DNA of 64,000 nt from Sedimentisphaerales bacterium. Lineage in GTDB: Bacteria; Planctomycetota; Phycisphaerae; Sedimentisphaerales; SM23-30. Made by a program: the position numbers and the translations under genes. This document shows, piece after piece, positions 17,635 through 27,743 of this stretch (the stretch's first letter is position 1; every line of letters begins with the position of its first letter). The notes below the pieces were generated by a model. It was not told the origin of the DNA. It made no database searches and saw nothing but the letters and a program-made list of their open reading frames with translations. Where the stretch lies: assembly GCA_028281535.1 (NCBI GenBank), contig JANQJS010000037.1:172078-236077 (forward strand), written 5' to 3'.

Positions 17635-19110
17635 ATGACAACATTAGTAAAAAATCATGTTTTTGGATTTGAAACAACTCAGCAAGTTGAATCTGTTCGT
17701 CAACTCTTCGCAAAGCATCGATTTAATCATCCAACCATATTGAAACGAATAGAACCGTTAAGCTATCCTGAGCACCGCAGCGTTATTGCAGAGAAATTGG
17801 GCGATGCGCCGCTAGATGTCTTAATTCGTTTGTTTATGTTACAATTGGAATGTCAGGTTGATGATGTTGCAGCTATTTTTGAGCCTATGCACTTGGAAGA
17901 ATGGCAAGATGCCGGGGTGCTTGAGGTTCATGGTGATACGGTTAAGGCCATGGTTGTATTGTATCCGTTGTATGGATTGATTGTTGCGATTGACAATTAT
18001 TTTGATGGTCTTGAGCGTGAGGATCATGTAACAGGTTTTAGTGGCACAGCTCGAATTTTGGCAAATATTACCATGCGAGATCCTGTCGACCGGTTACTTG
18101 ATGTAGGAACCGGTTGTGGTATTCATGCGTTGTTTGCATCTAAGCATGCCAAAGAAATTGTTGCAACAGATTTGAACGAGCGTGCTATCGCTTTTGCTAA
18201 ATTTAATGCCGCTTTGAATGGTGTTACCAATATTGATTTTCGTGTAGGAAATTTATTTGAACCTGTTGCCGGTGAAACGTTTGATCAGATTGTTTGTAAT
18301 CCGCCTTTTGTGATTTCGCCTCAGTCTGAATATCTTTTTCGCGATAATGGCATGGATGGAGATCAGTTTCTGCAAACCATTTTACAGGGTGTTACAGAGC
18401 ATTTAAATGAAGGCGGAATTGGTCAAGTCATTGGTGATTGGGTTCACCTTAAAGATCAATCTTGGAAGGAGCGGTTGGCACAGTGGTTTGAAGGAACCGA
18501 TTGTGATAGTTGGGTGATTCGTCATCAAACGAAAACGCCAGAGGCCTATTCTAAATTCTGGTGTAGCGATAAAGTGGATGTTGATCTGAATGGCCAGGAG
18601 TTTCAGAATTGGTTAAGTTATTTTTCCCAAAAAAATATTGAAGCGATAAGTCTGGGCTTTTTTACACTTCGTAAATGTACCTCAGGTCAAAATTGGTTCC
18701 GGATATATGATCATTCAGAACCCATTACGGGCAGTGTCGGTGATGATATTAAACGTCGATTTGAAGGACAGCATTATCTTTCGCAAAAACCTGTGGATTT
18801 AGAGTTATTACAAGCAGTGTTGATGTTGTCTCCTGGTGCAAAACTCACAAAACAATCAAAAGTTAATAATGATCGTTGGGAATTGGAAAATGTGACATTA
18901 CGTTTGACCCAAGGATTAGCTTATACATGTAATATCGATCAAAATATTGCAAATCTACTCTTATATTTTGATGGGAAGCATACTGTTCAAGATGCTTTTA
19001 ATGCCTATAGCTTAGAGAATAATATTCAAAATCAAGAAAGTCTTCAAGGGAACCTTCAAACGATTCGGTCGTTTATTCATTTTGGCATTCTGATACCTGT
19101 CGTTAGTTAG
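17635..19110 (+). CDS. Class I SAM-dependent methyltransferase, second of a tandem pair
   Basis: Paralogue of the preceding gene, 491 residues, translated from an ATG with the strong site AAGGAG 6 bases upstream. The layout is identical: helical N-terminal part, SAM motif LLDVGTGCGIHALFAS, acidic loop VATDLNERA, and NPPFVISPQSEYLFRD with the NPPF motif starting at residue 222. The C-terminal part (NIANLLLYFDGKHTVQDAF and QTIRSFIHFGILIP) matches the corresponding region of the first copy and looks like a small helical, perhaps winged-helix, module. The two genes form an operon from a duplication. The target is unknown. Confidence 0.8.
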   Translation: MTTLVKNHVFGFETTQQVESVRQLFAKHRFNHPTILKRIEPLSYPEHRSVIAEKLGDAPLDVLIRLFMLQLECQVDDVAAIFEPMHLEEWQDAGVLEVHGDTVKAMVVLYPLYGLIVAIDNYFDGLEREDHVTGFSGTARILANITMRDPVDRLLDVGTGCGIHALFASKHAKEIVATDLNERAIAFAKFNAALNGVTNIDFRVGNLFEPVAGETFDQIVCNPPFVISPQSEYLFRDNGMDGDQFLQTILQGVTEHLNEGGIGQVIGDWVHLKDQSWKERLAQWFEGTDCDSWVIRHQTKTPEAYSKFWCSDKVDVDLNGQEFQNWLSYFSQKNIEAISLGFFTLRKCTSGQNWFRIYDHSEPITGSVGDDIKRRFEGQHYLSQKPVDLELLQAVLMLSPGAKLTKQSKVNNDRWELENVTLRLTQGLAYTCNIDQNIANLLLYFDGKHTVQDAFNAYSLENNIQNQESLQGNLQTIRSFIHFGILIPVVS

Positions 19111-19176
19111 TTCTTGTCATCCCTTATTTTGAAATACTTGTATCTTCCCAATTGTGATTGCAAAACGGCCATCAAT

Positions 19177-19890
19177 TTATTTAGAAGATGGTTCATTTAC
19201 GATGGTCATTAACTGTGTGGTAATTAGATTCTTTTTCAAGGTTGGATAGGTTACAAGAACAGGATACGTTTTTTTGAATTCTTCGATATCCTTATAACTT
19301 TTATCGCTGATGGTAATATCAAACGTGCCATCACCAAAACCTGACGCTGCCTGAGGAAAGATCGGAATGCCTGAACCAGATCTTGTTTCATCATTTCTCG
19401 CTTTGCGATTTATCATTTCAATATTGCCAAGATATACAATGGAATCCTGTTTGACTTCTACGGTGGCATTAATGGGGAATTTGAATGAACCCACGTATAG
19501 ATTTGTAAAAGCGTAGCCGCTAATATGACCAATTTTATAGGTTCCAGGTTTCATTTTAAAACTAATCAGGTATTCATAAAATCCTTGTTTTTTATTGGTA
19601 GATGATTTGTTAACGTGAAAGATGTGTTTTTGAGTTTCACCCTCAGGGGTTTCACTGAGGATTTCTACTGATCTAACCTCCGGTTGATACTCTTTCTTAT
19701 ATTGATTAGATATACTTATTGAGAAGAGCCCAATGGGTTTGGTGTGTAAATCAAGTAAAGGAGATTTATATGTTAAAGGCATATGGTCATAGATTGGTTT
19801 AAGCGTTTCGCATCCAGTTATGAACATAAAGCATGACAAGATTAAAAAAACTCGTGTTGAGGATGAGATGACTTTTATGAAATTATACAT
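19177..19890 (-). CDS. Putative lipoprotein, last of a five-gene lipoprotein array
   Basis: A 237-residue secreted protein with a signal peptide ending in a lipobox (MFITGC, Cys27), so probably a membrane-anchored lipoprotein. The mature part is predicted to be mostly beta (for example KPGTYKIGHISGYAF and ATVEVKQDSIVYLGNIEM), reminiscent of surface or periplasmic beta-sandwich domains, but no family was recognised. It follows the preceding lipoprotein gene by 26 bases and probably belongs to the same transcript, downstream of LpoB-, YcfL- and COG3014-like genes. Confidence 0.7.
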   Translation of the reverse strand: MYNFIKVISSSTRVFLILSCFMFITGCETLKPIYDHMPLTYKSPLLDLHTKPIGLFSISISNQYKKEYQPEVRSVEILSETPEGETQKHIFHVNKSSTNKKQGFYEYLISFKMKPGTYKIGHISGYAFTNLYVGSFKFPINATVEVKQDSIVYLGNIEMINRKARNDETRSGSGIPIFPQAASGFGDGTFDITISDKSYKDIEEFKKTYPVLVTYPTLKKNLITTQLMTIVNEPSSK

Positions 19891-19916
19891 AATTAACTTT
19901 CTATTTTTGGGAGTTG

Positions 19917-20516
19917 TTAATAGGTTTCAAGAGCTTGTCTAAATTCTTTTACTTTAGGAAGATTTCCCAGGAACTCTTTGTAAATATCTATCCAGGACAT
20001 TTTTTCTCCAAATGCTAACACTTTCCGTCCCCAAATGTCGCATTCAGCAATGTTCTGGTCATTTGGGTTGTGATAGTCTTTTACCTGGAGGGTTAATTTT
20101 AAATCGATACAAGCACCTTGGTTGGTCACAGTTCTTCTCATGCCAAACGATTTGCAAAGAATGGTCTTTTGAATCGAAAGACGTTTTTTGCGAGTGATAT
20201 AATCATATTTAAATTTTTTAACATCATAGCCTGTTTTGCTGAGCTGTTTTTCTAATAATGGAATCATTGTGTTTGTAAAATATTGCTTGGAAAGCTTGGG
20301 TTGTGAATTTATCCATAGTGCGTCATCGGTGACGCCCACCCAGCATACGGTGTTGGAGTCCCAGGATGACTCGGTATCCGAATAGGATGGTATGCCAGGC
20401 AGTTCCGATAGATCGGGATAAATAGGCGTCTGGGTTTTAGGTGTTGTTTCACAACCTGCGATAAAACCGCTAAGGGTTAAAAGTATAAATAGAGTTAAAT
20501 TAGTAGCATGATTCAT
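19917..20516 (-). CDS. Putative lipoprotein
   Basis: A 199-residue protein with a signal peptide and lipobox FIAGC (Cys22), followed by a proline/threonine-rich linker (ETTPKTQTPIYPDL). The remaining sequence has several cysteines (CWVG, ILCKSF, ACIDL, AECDIWG) and alternating hydrophobic strands. I recognise no family. It is the fourth gene of the lipoprotein array, 53 bases after the COG3014-like gene and 26 before the last one. Confidence 0.7.
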   Translation of the reverse strand: MNHATNLTLFILLTLSGFIAGCETTPKTQTPIYPDLSELPGIPSYSDTESSWDSNTVCWVGVTDDALWINSQPKLSKQYFTNTMIPLLEKQLSKTGYDVKKFKYDYITRKKRLSIQKTILCKSFGMRRTVTNQGACIDLKLTLQVKDYHNPNDQNIAECDIWGRKVLAFGEKMSWIDIYKEFLGNLPKVKEFRQALETY

Positions 20517-20569
20517 TTTATATGTCTTTCTTTAAAATGTTTGCCAGACGCGAATGGTTTAACCGTGGG

Positions 20570-22054
20570 CTAAATATCTATTTCGTATGGATTCGATATA
20601 TTTGAATCGGAAGGAATATCAATGGCATCCATTGTTGGGATTACTAGATTAAAAAATTGGAAAGGTTTATCATCCACATTTATTTCATATTGGATACTTC
20701 GACTATGATTCAAACTGACATCATAGCAATCTAATTGAATTTGATGTTGACCAGGTAATAGTTGTAGTGGAATGACACCTAAATTTTCTGGCAATGTTTT
20801 CCAGCATCGAATATCTGCTTTGACATTTGTAGCCTGGCTGATACCTTCGGCAATCAAACCTGCTCCCAGCAAGATAAGTGCTCCGTACCCTTCAGCATCC
20901 TTGGCAGCTTCAAAAAAGACATTGGCCATGTCATGTGTTCCTTTTTTAAAGGCGGCTTGATTGGCCAGGACATTATCCATTTCGCGGCCGTTGCGTGTTG
21001 TTGCCTGGTAATCTATGTTGGAAAAGCCATGTATCACATCATGCCAACTGGACTCATTGAGTAAAACTTCAAAGTGGGTTTCTGGAGTTGGGTTTTTGAT
21101 AAATATTCGGGTTTCACCATAGCGACCTTGTCGTTGCATCTCAGGTGAACGTCCAATCCATACCAGCACCAACGTGTTATAGGGTTTCATTAAAGGCCCA
21201 TAATAGGATCGATAGCCATGGACGATTTTATCTTCAAGCTTATTTAGTTTCTCATAATCTATGTCAAGGATGGGTTCCTGATTCTTTTTACTTTTTGATT
21301 TTTTCTGTTGCTCTTGATTTTTTTTGATTTCAGCCTTTTTTTTGGCAATCATCGAAGTACGCATTGCCCGGATATAAGGGTGACTTTTAGCAAATGAGTT
21401 TTTTGCCAATGTCTCGAATTGTTTTTGATTATCAGGTTCATTTCGCATTTCATAGCATTTGGCTTCCATGCATTGTAATAGCCCATAGTCGCTTTGGGTT
21501 TGTTCGATGTTTGACATGGAATCTGCTAATTGACCATTTTTAAAACAAGCCAGTGCATTGTCAATCTCTCCGTTTTCTAAGAAGAGTAGGCCGGTAAACA
21601 GGCTTAGTGTGGCTTGCTCATAGGGATCGCCTTTATAGACTTTTTCAGCTTCTGCCCCCCAGTAGCTGACAGCTTTTTTTTCAGATTTTGTATCGAAGAA
21701 GCCTTCAAGACTTGTATAAGCTTCCAGTAAACATTTTTGAGCGGCCGTTTTGTTGTTTTGGGCTAAATAACTGGTACCAACTTCACATAGATAGAGCGGC
21801 TGGTTGGTGGTGGGTTTCTCACAAAAGGGATCAAGTAATTTAGGAACTTGATCATAATTCCCGTTATAAAAATTTATACGAGCTTTCTCGGCAACCATTT
21901 CCTGCTTGGCGATTTCTTCTTCGGTTAATCGTTGAATCATTGAAGTTTGATTCTTATTGATAGCAGATGATTTGCTTGTATTCGATTCACACCCCACATT
22001 CAGCATTAAACTTAATGCCAGGGTCGGTAAGATAAGCATTTTAAATTTTAACAT
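20570..22054 (-). CDS. COG3014-like lipoprotein with TPR-type N-terminal half
   Basis: A protein of about 494 residues with a signal peptide and lipobox MLNVGC. The first half is helical with repeats resembling tetratricopeptides (YNGNYDQVPKLLDPFCEKP, LYLCEVGTSYLAQNNK, LFLENGEIDNALACFKNG), followed by a Lys/Gln-rich linker (KKNQEQQKKSKSKKNQEP). The second half (YGPLMKPYNTLVLVWIGRSP, GETRIFIKNP, then a Gly/Ala-rich hydrophobic stretch) resembles COG3014 proteins encoded next to lpoB and ycfL homologues in gammaproteobacteria. A TTG at 22090 could start an extended form, but the ATG at 22054 places the signal peptide at the N-terminus. Its position next to the YcfL- and LpoB-like genes supports the assignment. 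Confidence 0.7.
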   Translation of the reverse strand: MLKFKMLILPTLALSLMLNVGCESNTSKSSAINKNQTSMIQRLTEEEIAKQEMVAEKARINFYNGNYDQVPKLLDPFCEKPTTNQPLYLCEVGTSYLAQNNKTAAQKCLLEAYTSLEGFFDTKSEKKAVSYWGAEAEKVYKGDPYEQATLSLFTGLLFLENGEIDNALACFKNGQLADSMSNIEQTQSDYGLLQCMEAKCYEMRNEPDNQKQFETLAKNSFAKSHPYIRAMRTSMIAKKKAEIKKNQEQQKKSKSKKNQEPILDIDYEKLNKLEDKIVHGYRSYYGPLMKPYNTLVLVWIGRSPEMQRQGRYGETRIFIKNPTPETHFEVLLNESSWHDVIHGFSNIDYQATTRNGREMDNVLANQAAFKKGTHDMANVFFEAAKDAEGYGALILLGAGLIAEGISQATNVKADIRCWKTLPENLGVIPLQLLPGQHQIQLDCYDVSLNHSRSIQYEINVDDKPFQFFNLVIPTMDAIDIPSDSNISNPYEIDI

Positions 22055-22126
22055 GAAAACTCCCGCAATGTTCAGGGTAGGCAATTCCAATTACGTCCTA
22101 TGAAATAATATGAGTCTGAAATTTGA

Positions 22127-22612
22127 TTATTTTAAATATTCAGAAATAGTCATTTGATAATTATTCGCTCCAACGACAGGGCAGGTAACTTGGTAGTCGA
22201 ATGTTTGTCCACGAACCAATTTAACTGTTTGCCAGTTTGTTTTATAGGCCGCAGGACCAGAGGCAAAGCCATCCTTTTGGATGGGGTCATTGTAAAAAGC
22301 GGTTTGGATAGATAGCTGGACATCAGGACCTTTGAAATCATACCATTTCTGACCGCCACGATTTCTGAGTCCGACTTTTACAATAGGAAAGCCCGTTTCA
22401 TTGACCTCTAACTTTTCATAGGAGATTTCGACATATTCACGAATAGAGCGGGTGCCCAATATCGTATACATGTCTGGTCGTACAAAAACGACAGATCCTT
22501 CTTTTTGCATTTTTTCCGAAGGGGTTCGATGAGCATCATAAGTTGTTTCGCAACCTGTGGCCGTTGTTAACATAACGATGGCGATGATGAATAATTTTGA
22601 AAAAGTCTGCAT
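22127..22612 (-). CDS. YcfL-like (DUF1425) lipoprotein
   Basis: A 161-residue lipoprotein (signal peptide, lipobox TATGC at about Cys21). The mature domain reads as a small beta-sandwich: KVGLRNRGGQKWYDFKGPDV followed by FYNDPIQKDG, then VRGQTFDYQV, which matches the YcfL/DUF1425 pattern of NRG...R..FYD..G....W..v.l.pg. The molecular function of YcfL is not established. In E. coli ycfL sits next to lpoB, and the same neighbourhood is seen here: it lies between the LpoB-like gene (37 bases upstream) and the COG3014-like gene. Confidence 0.75.
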   Translation of the reverse strand: MQTFSKLFIIAIVMLTTATGCETTYDAHRTPSEKMQKEGSVVFVRPDMYTILGTRSIREYVEISYEKLEVNETGFPIVKVGLRNRGGQKWYDFKGPDVQLSIQTAFYNDPIQKDGFASGPAAYKTNWQTVKLVRGQTFDYQVTCPVVGANNYQMTISEYLK

Positions 22613-22648
22613 AGTCGTCTCCTGACTTAAAGTCGATAGGTAAATTCG

Positions 22649-23782
22649 TTAACGGTATAATACTGATTGAGAGGTAACACGTTTGACTTCATACCCATAT
22701 TCCCAAATCATTTCATTACTAACGGGGTCGATCAGATACAAACCAATGAGTACATAATCAGAGCGTTTGCCATCACCAGCTTTGGACAATGATGAAATAT
22801 CGCCCGTTAAAATAAAGTTGGCATTTTCCTGACCTGATTTAATCTGATTTTCGAGATTAATGACATCTTCCAATACGACCATATCTTCATTGTCAACGAG
22901 CATGACATTAAACGTTTTAGTGACATTAGGGCTGTACCATAAAGAGCGATCTATGGCTTTGTATGTTAGATTGGGTCCTACTTTGATTTTTGATCTACTA
23001 CTACCGTTGAGATTAATCTGAGTACCCATGACTTGATTCTCTTCTTTGTCGGTATCATGCCATTTGTCTTGATTTTCTTGAGCCCATTTGACATCTTCGA
23101 CAGTATTGACAATGCCTTCATTTTTTATGCTTTGTGCAAAAAATTCACCTGTTAAAGTATAATCAACTTCAGTTGTAGAACCAGGTTTACTAAAAATCAC
23201 TTTTGTTCCGGCATGTTGTTTGATTTTAGAACGCAACATTGCCGCAAAGCCATCGGCATTCATATTATAAAGATTGGTATTTGCTATGGGGGCGACAGAC
23301 AACTTAATGGGGTCGTCGGAATTTTGAATCACGCCAGAGAAGGCAATTTGCTTGGCAATATCATCAATTAAGTTTTTCACTTCGGTTTGTTCGCGTTCTT
23401 TTAAAATACGTGTTCTGGCACGTTGCCCATTGCCTTGAGCAAAGAAACGAAGTTGTCCTGAAGAATATTTATTGAGATCGAGCCTCAGGCGGCGCATTAA
23501 TAAATTGGTATCGACTAAATGACGAGTGGAATTTTTAATCGATTCGGTTGAAATTTGGATGATATCATCACCCCCATTGATTTCGGGTAGTGCTAATAAT
23601 TCTGTTGTGACTTGCTGGGCAATCGTGCGAATGTCACTGCTTTCGATAAAACTGCCACCGATATTGTCGTCCTGATCTGGGTTAAGGACTTTAGTGTGAC
23701 TTGGAGATGTGTCAACGGGTGTTGCACAACCAACCATGGCCATCGATATGGTGATCAGCAAGATATATTTTAATTGTTTCAT
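22649..23782 (-). CDS. LpoB-like lipoprotein with apparent domain duplication
   Basis: A 377-residue lipoprotein (lipobox AMVGC at Cys19), the first gene of the array. LpoB is an outer-membrane lipoprotein that activates the peptidoglycan synthase PBP1b in enterobacteria and is roughly 200 residues long. Here an LpoB-like start (DIRTIAQQVTTELLALPEI, STESIKNSTRHLVDTNLLM) is followed by a second similar unit (LIDDIAKQIAFSGVI, LSVAPIANTNLYNMNADGF), and the C-terminus carries ANFILTGDISSL...YVLIGLYLIDPVSNEMIWEYG, the typical LpoB ending. A GGAG site lies 8 bases upstream of the ATG. The LpoB relationship is fairly secure; its role in this organism is inferred. Confidence 0.75.
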   Translation of the reverse strand: MKQLKYILLITISMAMVGCATPVDTSPSHTKVLNPDQDDNIGGSFIESSDIRTIAQQVTTELLALPEINGGDDIIQISTESIKNSTRHLVDTNLLMRRLRLDLNKYSSGQLRFFAQGNGQRARTRILKEREQTEVKNLIDDIAKQIAFSGVIQNSDDPIKLSVAPIANTNLYNMNADGFAAMLRSKIKQHAGTKVIFSKPGSTTEVDYTLTGEFFAQSIKNEGIVNTVEDVKWAQENQDKWHDTDKEENQVMGTQINLNGSSRSKIKVGPNLTYKAIDRSLWYSPNVTKTFNVMLVDNEDMVVLEDVINLENQIKSGQENANFILTGDISSLSKAGDGKRSDYVLIGLYLIDPVSNEMIWEYGYEVKRVTSQSVLYR

Positions 23783-24090
23783 GAATGTCTCCAGTTTTTA
23801 CAAGACGTTAATAACAGATGTTCAATTTGTCATCATTTCAGCTATAAAAATTCGTACATACAGCGATTGTTAAACAATGAGGTTGTTTTCGCCGTATCGC
23901 ATTGAGTTTTTCCCGAGCTAATTTAGTGTCTATCATTGTAATCGTATATATTCAGATGCTGGGGGCATCGAATAGGTTAACTCCGATGATACAACCGATT
24001 TAACGATGATAATATCAGTTTTTAAAAGAATTGCACTTCTATTTTTCTAATAAAGCCCTGTTCCATCTTAAGTAATAATAAATAAAGAGA
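23783..24090. other. Intergenic region upstream of the lipoprotein array
   Basis: This 308-base stretch lies between the start of the LpoB-like gene and the end of the AI-2E transporter gene, both on the minus strand. It should contain the promoter for the lipoprotein array. A weak minus-strand candidate is ATGACA near 23836 with a TAACGT about 17 bases on; no RNA gene, ORF or terminator stood out. Confidence 0.4.
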
Positions 24091-25218
24091 TTATGATGGA
24101 TTTAAGCTTTCTTTTTCTAGTAGATCCAGCTTGCCTGCCATGAGATTTGCCAGCGGTTGAGTGACTTCAATACGTTCAAATATGATTTTGATGATGGCGC
24201 TAATAGGAGTCGCTAGTAGCATCCCTACGATGCCCCATAAGACTCCCCAGAAGATCAAGGCCAACAGAATCACCACTGGGTGCAGATCAAGTGCATTTCC
24301 CATAATTTTGGGCTCAATACCATTGCCTATACCCAATTGGACTAAACCAGGTAAAATGATGGCTGCAATTCCAGCTGCTACGGAGACATCATCCGTAAAG
24401 AATACCACCGGGATGGGAAGTAGTGTCGCAATCATTGAACCAATACTTGGAATAAAATTTAAGAGAAAAGCAAACAATCCAAATACTAGCGCATATTTGA
24501 TGCCTAGAAGGGATAAGATAAGTCCAACGAGGATCCCTGTCGCGGCGGAAGTTAATATTTTGGTGATAACAAACCGTTTGACCTTGGATTCGGCCTGGGC
24601 AAGGACACTGCTTTCGGGTCTATGATGAGGTTTAGCACCTAATAATAAAAATAAAAGGAAAATCGTAATCAAGAGTGTTTGCGAAAGAATTGTTTGGAGA
24701 ACACCGCTGAGATTCACCAGAAACTTGATACTATTATTTGAGACCATGCCTACAACTTTTTCGATTTGAGCACGCATGGCTTTTTCATCTGCGTTTTGAT
24801 AGATGAATTTTCTGACACTATTCGGCATTTTGTCTATTATTTTGGTGGCAAAGACTTCAACCCGTTGAATATATTCTCCCAATTGATCTGCCATGATATC
24901 ATTTGGATCCGCTATTGTCTGTGAGGTTGTTTTATTGTCAGAGGATTTATTGGGTGAAATAGACGAGATCACTAATCCGAGAACCAAATTAATTAAGATG
25001 AATACCATTAATAATGTCAGAATGACCGCAACGGGCTGGGGGAGTTTTAAATGTTTTTTAAGACGTTGAACCAGAGGCATCAATAGAAAATATAGAAACA
25101 CCGCAATGATAAATGGGATCATCACTGATTTCATTATGTATAAACCCCAGGAGAGCGCAATGCCACTCAGGATTAATAGACAAACAGTCTGTATGCGTTT
25201 TTCACCTGGTGATGCCAT
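24091..25218 (-). CDS. AI-2E family transporter (PF01594-type permease)
   Basis: An inner-membrane protein of 375 residues with about seven to eight helices. Family features are the N-terminal helix pair (MIPFIIAVFLYFLLMPLVQRL), a polar periplasmic-type region (about 85-150), and the C-terminal core LLGIKYALVFGLFAFLLNFIPSIGS...PVVILLALIFWGVLWGIVGMLLATPI. Members have been linked to export of autoinducer-2 or to Na+/H+ exchange; the substrate here is unknown. The start is set by GGAG 6 bases before the ATG. It stands alone, divergent from the histidine kinase gene. Confidence 0.88.
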   Translation of the reverse strand: MASPGEKRIQTVCLLILSGIALSWGLYIMKSVMIPFIIAVFLYFLLMPLVQRLKKHLKLPQPVAVILTLLMVFILINLVLGLVISSISPNKSSDNKTTSQTIADPNDIMADQLGEYIQRVEVFATKIIDKMPNSVRKFIYQNADEKAMRAQIEKVVGMVSNNSIKFLVNLSGVLQTILSQTLLITIFLLFLLLGAKPHHRPESSVLAQAESKVKRFVITKILTSAATGILVGLILSLLGIKYALVFGLFAFLLNFIPSIGSMIATLLPIPVVFFTDDVSVAAGIAAIILPGLVQLGIGNGIEPKIMGNALDLHPVVILLALIFWGVLWGIVGMLLATPISAIIKIIFERIEVTQPLANLMAGKLDLLEKESLNPS

Positions 25219-25577
25219 GACGATCTCCTACATAGATTTGTAAGCCGAATTATTACGCTGTGAGACACTCTAGCAGATCAAACGTAAATTTGCAATCGTT
25301 GGATGGGGGGTCCTATATAGTTTAAAGACCGTGTGAGATTGGGTTGAGTATATTTAAATGGTATTACGACTATAGGTTTTTGTCTTTATAATCTTCGTTT
25401 TTGCGATCTGAAGAACCGCCCGATAATTGTAGGTAGGTATTGGTCGTAACCTTTTTATATTAATGATTTTATCGAAACATGCCTTGTTGGATTGACGATA
25501 GGATTATCATAGTGACGTTTCTTTATTGATCGTTCTCAATTGGGGGCGTAAGCCAGATAGATTTGCAAAGTAAAGAC
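25219..25577. other. Intergenic region between divergent transporter and kinase genes
   Basis: About 350 bases separate the transporter and kinase starts, so both promoters should lie here. I found no clear -35/-10 pair, RNA gene or repeat. The run TGGATGGGGGG near 25300 and short AT-rich tracts are unremarkable. Confidence 0.4.
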
Positions 25578-27743
25578 ATGTTAGCTCGTGAAAGCCAAAG
25601 CAATACGTTTGCTATTCAACATCCATGGCGGTTTGCGTGGGTTCTGGTAGTGGTTTGCGCCTTGCCATTGTGTCTCATGGCAATAGGCGTTGATTTTTCA
25701 ACAAACAATTATTATGTAGAAGATCAAAATAAACCGGCTAATATCACAGCGGTAGATCTGGCGCATATAAAATTAAAAGCAAGTTTTACACATACCCTGT
25801 TAGAGTGGCTTTCAGTTTGCATAGCTTATTTTGTTGCGTTGTTAGCTATCGTTTATTTTCATTTAACCAAATCGTTCTCTGTGCTGATTATTGGATTATC
25901 TCTGGTAACAGTAGGTAGTATGGATGCATTCCATATTTTTGCATCGGATCGTTTGATTGAAACACATGTCGAAAGCCAGAATTTTATACCCTTTACCTGG
26001 GCGATGTCTCGATTGTCAAATGGGATTATACTTATGGTCGGGGTAGGAGTTTTTGTGCTCTGGCTAAAGAAAGATATATTCAAATCGTTATCAAATCTTC
26101 AGATTGGTTCTATTTGTTTTGGGTTACTTATCGCTTCTTACCTGGTTGTTCACAAATTTGCTGGCATGGAGAGTTTGCCGCAAGCCATCTATCTAGATCA
26201 ATGGATTTCGCGTCCATTTGATTTGTTGGCGATGATTCCATTTATCATTTGTGCTTGGGTGGTTTATCCCAAATATCTGAGGTTGTACCCATCCTATTTT
26301 TCCTATGCCATGCTACTCTCAGTCATTCCTAATATTGCCACACAGCTATATATGGGTATTGGATCTCAGGCTATCTATGATAGTTGTTTTAATGTTTCTC
26401 ATGCGTTTGAGGCGGTGAGTTATCTGGTACCGTTGTTTGGACTGTTAGCGGAATATTGCAGGGCCTTTTATGCTGAACGCCATCTGATAGACTCTCTCAA
26501 TCATGCTTTGGAAGATGCCAATAATGCTAAGCAAGAGGCAGAATGCATCAATGAACAGCTTGAGGGGTCAATTATGCATGCAAACCAATTGGCTCAGGAA
26601 GCGGCATTAGCCAATGTAGCAAAGTCAGAATTTTTAGCCAATATGAGTCATGAAATTCGTACCCCAATGAATGGTATCATTGGCTATTCAGATCTGTTGG
26701 ATGAGACGAAATTAGATGCAGAGCAAAAGGAATGTAGCGACACGATTCGACGATCAGCTCAGGCCTTATTGGTTATCATTAATGATATACTGGATTTTTC
26801 TAAAATTGAATCTGGTAAAATGAATTTTGAAACCATTGATTTTGATTTGAATCTTATCGTGAAAGATGCTAGTGAGCTCATTGAGCCGCTCTTACATAGC
26901 AAGCCTGTTGAATTAATTACCGTTGTAGAGCAAGATGTTCCAGCTTATATAAAATCAGATCCAAACCGTTTGCGGCAGGTCATCATTAATTTGTTAAGCA
27001 ACGCATCAAAATTTACTCAAGAAGGTAAAGTCGAATTATATATTAAATGTTTAAAACAAGAAGATGACCAGATTGAATTAATGTTTTGTGTTCGTGATAC
27101 TGGAATAGGAATTCCTAAAAATAAACAAGCCTCTATCTTTGAAGCCTTCCAGCAGGCGGATGGATCAACTACAAGGAAATTTGGTGGAACAGGATTAGGT
27201 TTGGCTATCTGTAAACAGATCGTCGAGTATTTAGATGGAGAATTTTGTTTGGAAAGCAAACCTGGTGAGGGGAGTTCCTTTTATTTTAATATTCATTGTG
27301 GTTTAGGCAATCCTGATAATATTAATACAACTGAGTCTTGGGATGAGGTTGATGATCTGGTTCCTGGTCGAATTCTGGTTGCTGAGGATAACTTAGTCAA
27401 TCAGAAGTTGATAAAACGCATTCTTGATAAACAAAACCATCATGTGGATATAGCGGCCAATGGCAAAGAGGCCATCGACAAAGTATTGGAGCATAAATAC
27501 GATTTAGTGTTTATGGATATGCAGATGCCTGAAATGGGTGGTCTTGAGGCGGTACATAAATTACGTCAAAAGGGGGTGCGAGAATTACCGATTATCGCCT
27601 TGACCGCTAATGCAATGGAAGGCGATCGCCAACGTTGTTTAGAGGCAGGAATGGATGACTATCTTACCAAGCCCATTAATCAGAAAATTCTATTTGAAAA
27701 GATACGTAAATGGCTGCATCAGCCATCCGGTTATACGAGTTAA
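25578..27743 (+). CDS. Membrane-bound hybrid histidine kinase with C-terminal receiver
   Basis: A 721-residue sensor protein. The N-terminal part (about 1-300) has around eight hydrophobic helices forming an unclassified membrane sensor ([51 protein letters not shown]). A short helical linker leads to the HisKA domain with phospho-acceptor H358 ([15 protein letters not shown]), an HATPase domain (N box [11 protein letters not shown] boxes RDTGIGIPK and [10 protein letters not shown]), and a receiver domain with phospho-acceptor D647 ([13 protein letters not shown]). No output domain follows, so the phosphate probably passes to a separate Hpt or regulator. A TTG at 25563 also opens the frame; the ATG at 25578 is preferred. 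Confidence 0.92.
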   Translation: MLARESQSNTFAIQHPWRFAWVLVVVCALPLCLMAIGVDFSTNNYYVEDQNKPANITAVDLAHIKLKASFTHTLLEWLSVCIAYFVALLAIVYFHLTKSFSVLIIGLSLVTVGSMDAFHIFASDRLIETHVESQNFIPFTWAMSRLSNGIILMVGVGVFVLWLKKDIFKSLSNLQIGSICFGLLIASYLVVHKFAGMESLPQAIYLDQWISRPFDLLAMIPFIICAWVVYPKYLRLYPSYFSYAMLLSVIPNIATQLYMGIGSQAIYDSCFNVSHAFEAVSYLVPLFGLLAEYCRAFYAERHLIDSLNHALEDANNAKQEAECINEQLEGSIMHANQLAQEAALANVAKSEFLANMSHEIRTPMNGIIGYSDLLDETKLDAEQKECSDTIRRSAQALLVIINDILDFSKIESGKMNFETIDFDLNLIVKDASELIEPLLHSKPVELITVVEQDVPAYIKSDPNRLRQVIINLLSNASKFTQEGKVELYIKCLKQEDDQIELMFCVRDTGIGIPKNKQASIFEAFQQADGSTTRKFGGTGLGLAICKQIVEYLDGEFCLESKPGEGSSFYFNIHCGLGNPDNINTTESWDEVDDLVPGRILVAEDNLVNQKLIKRILDKQNHHVDIAANGKEAIDKVLEHKYDLVFMDMQMPEMGGLEAVHKLRQKGVRELPIIALTANAMEGDRQRCLEAGMDDYLTKPINQKILFEKIRKWLHQPSGYTS

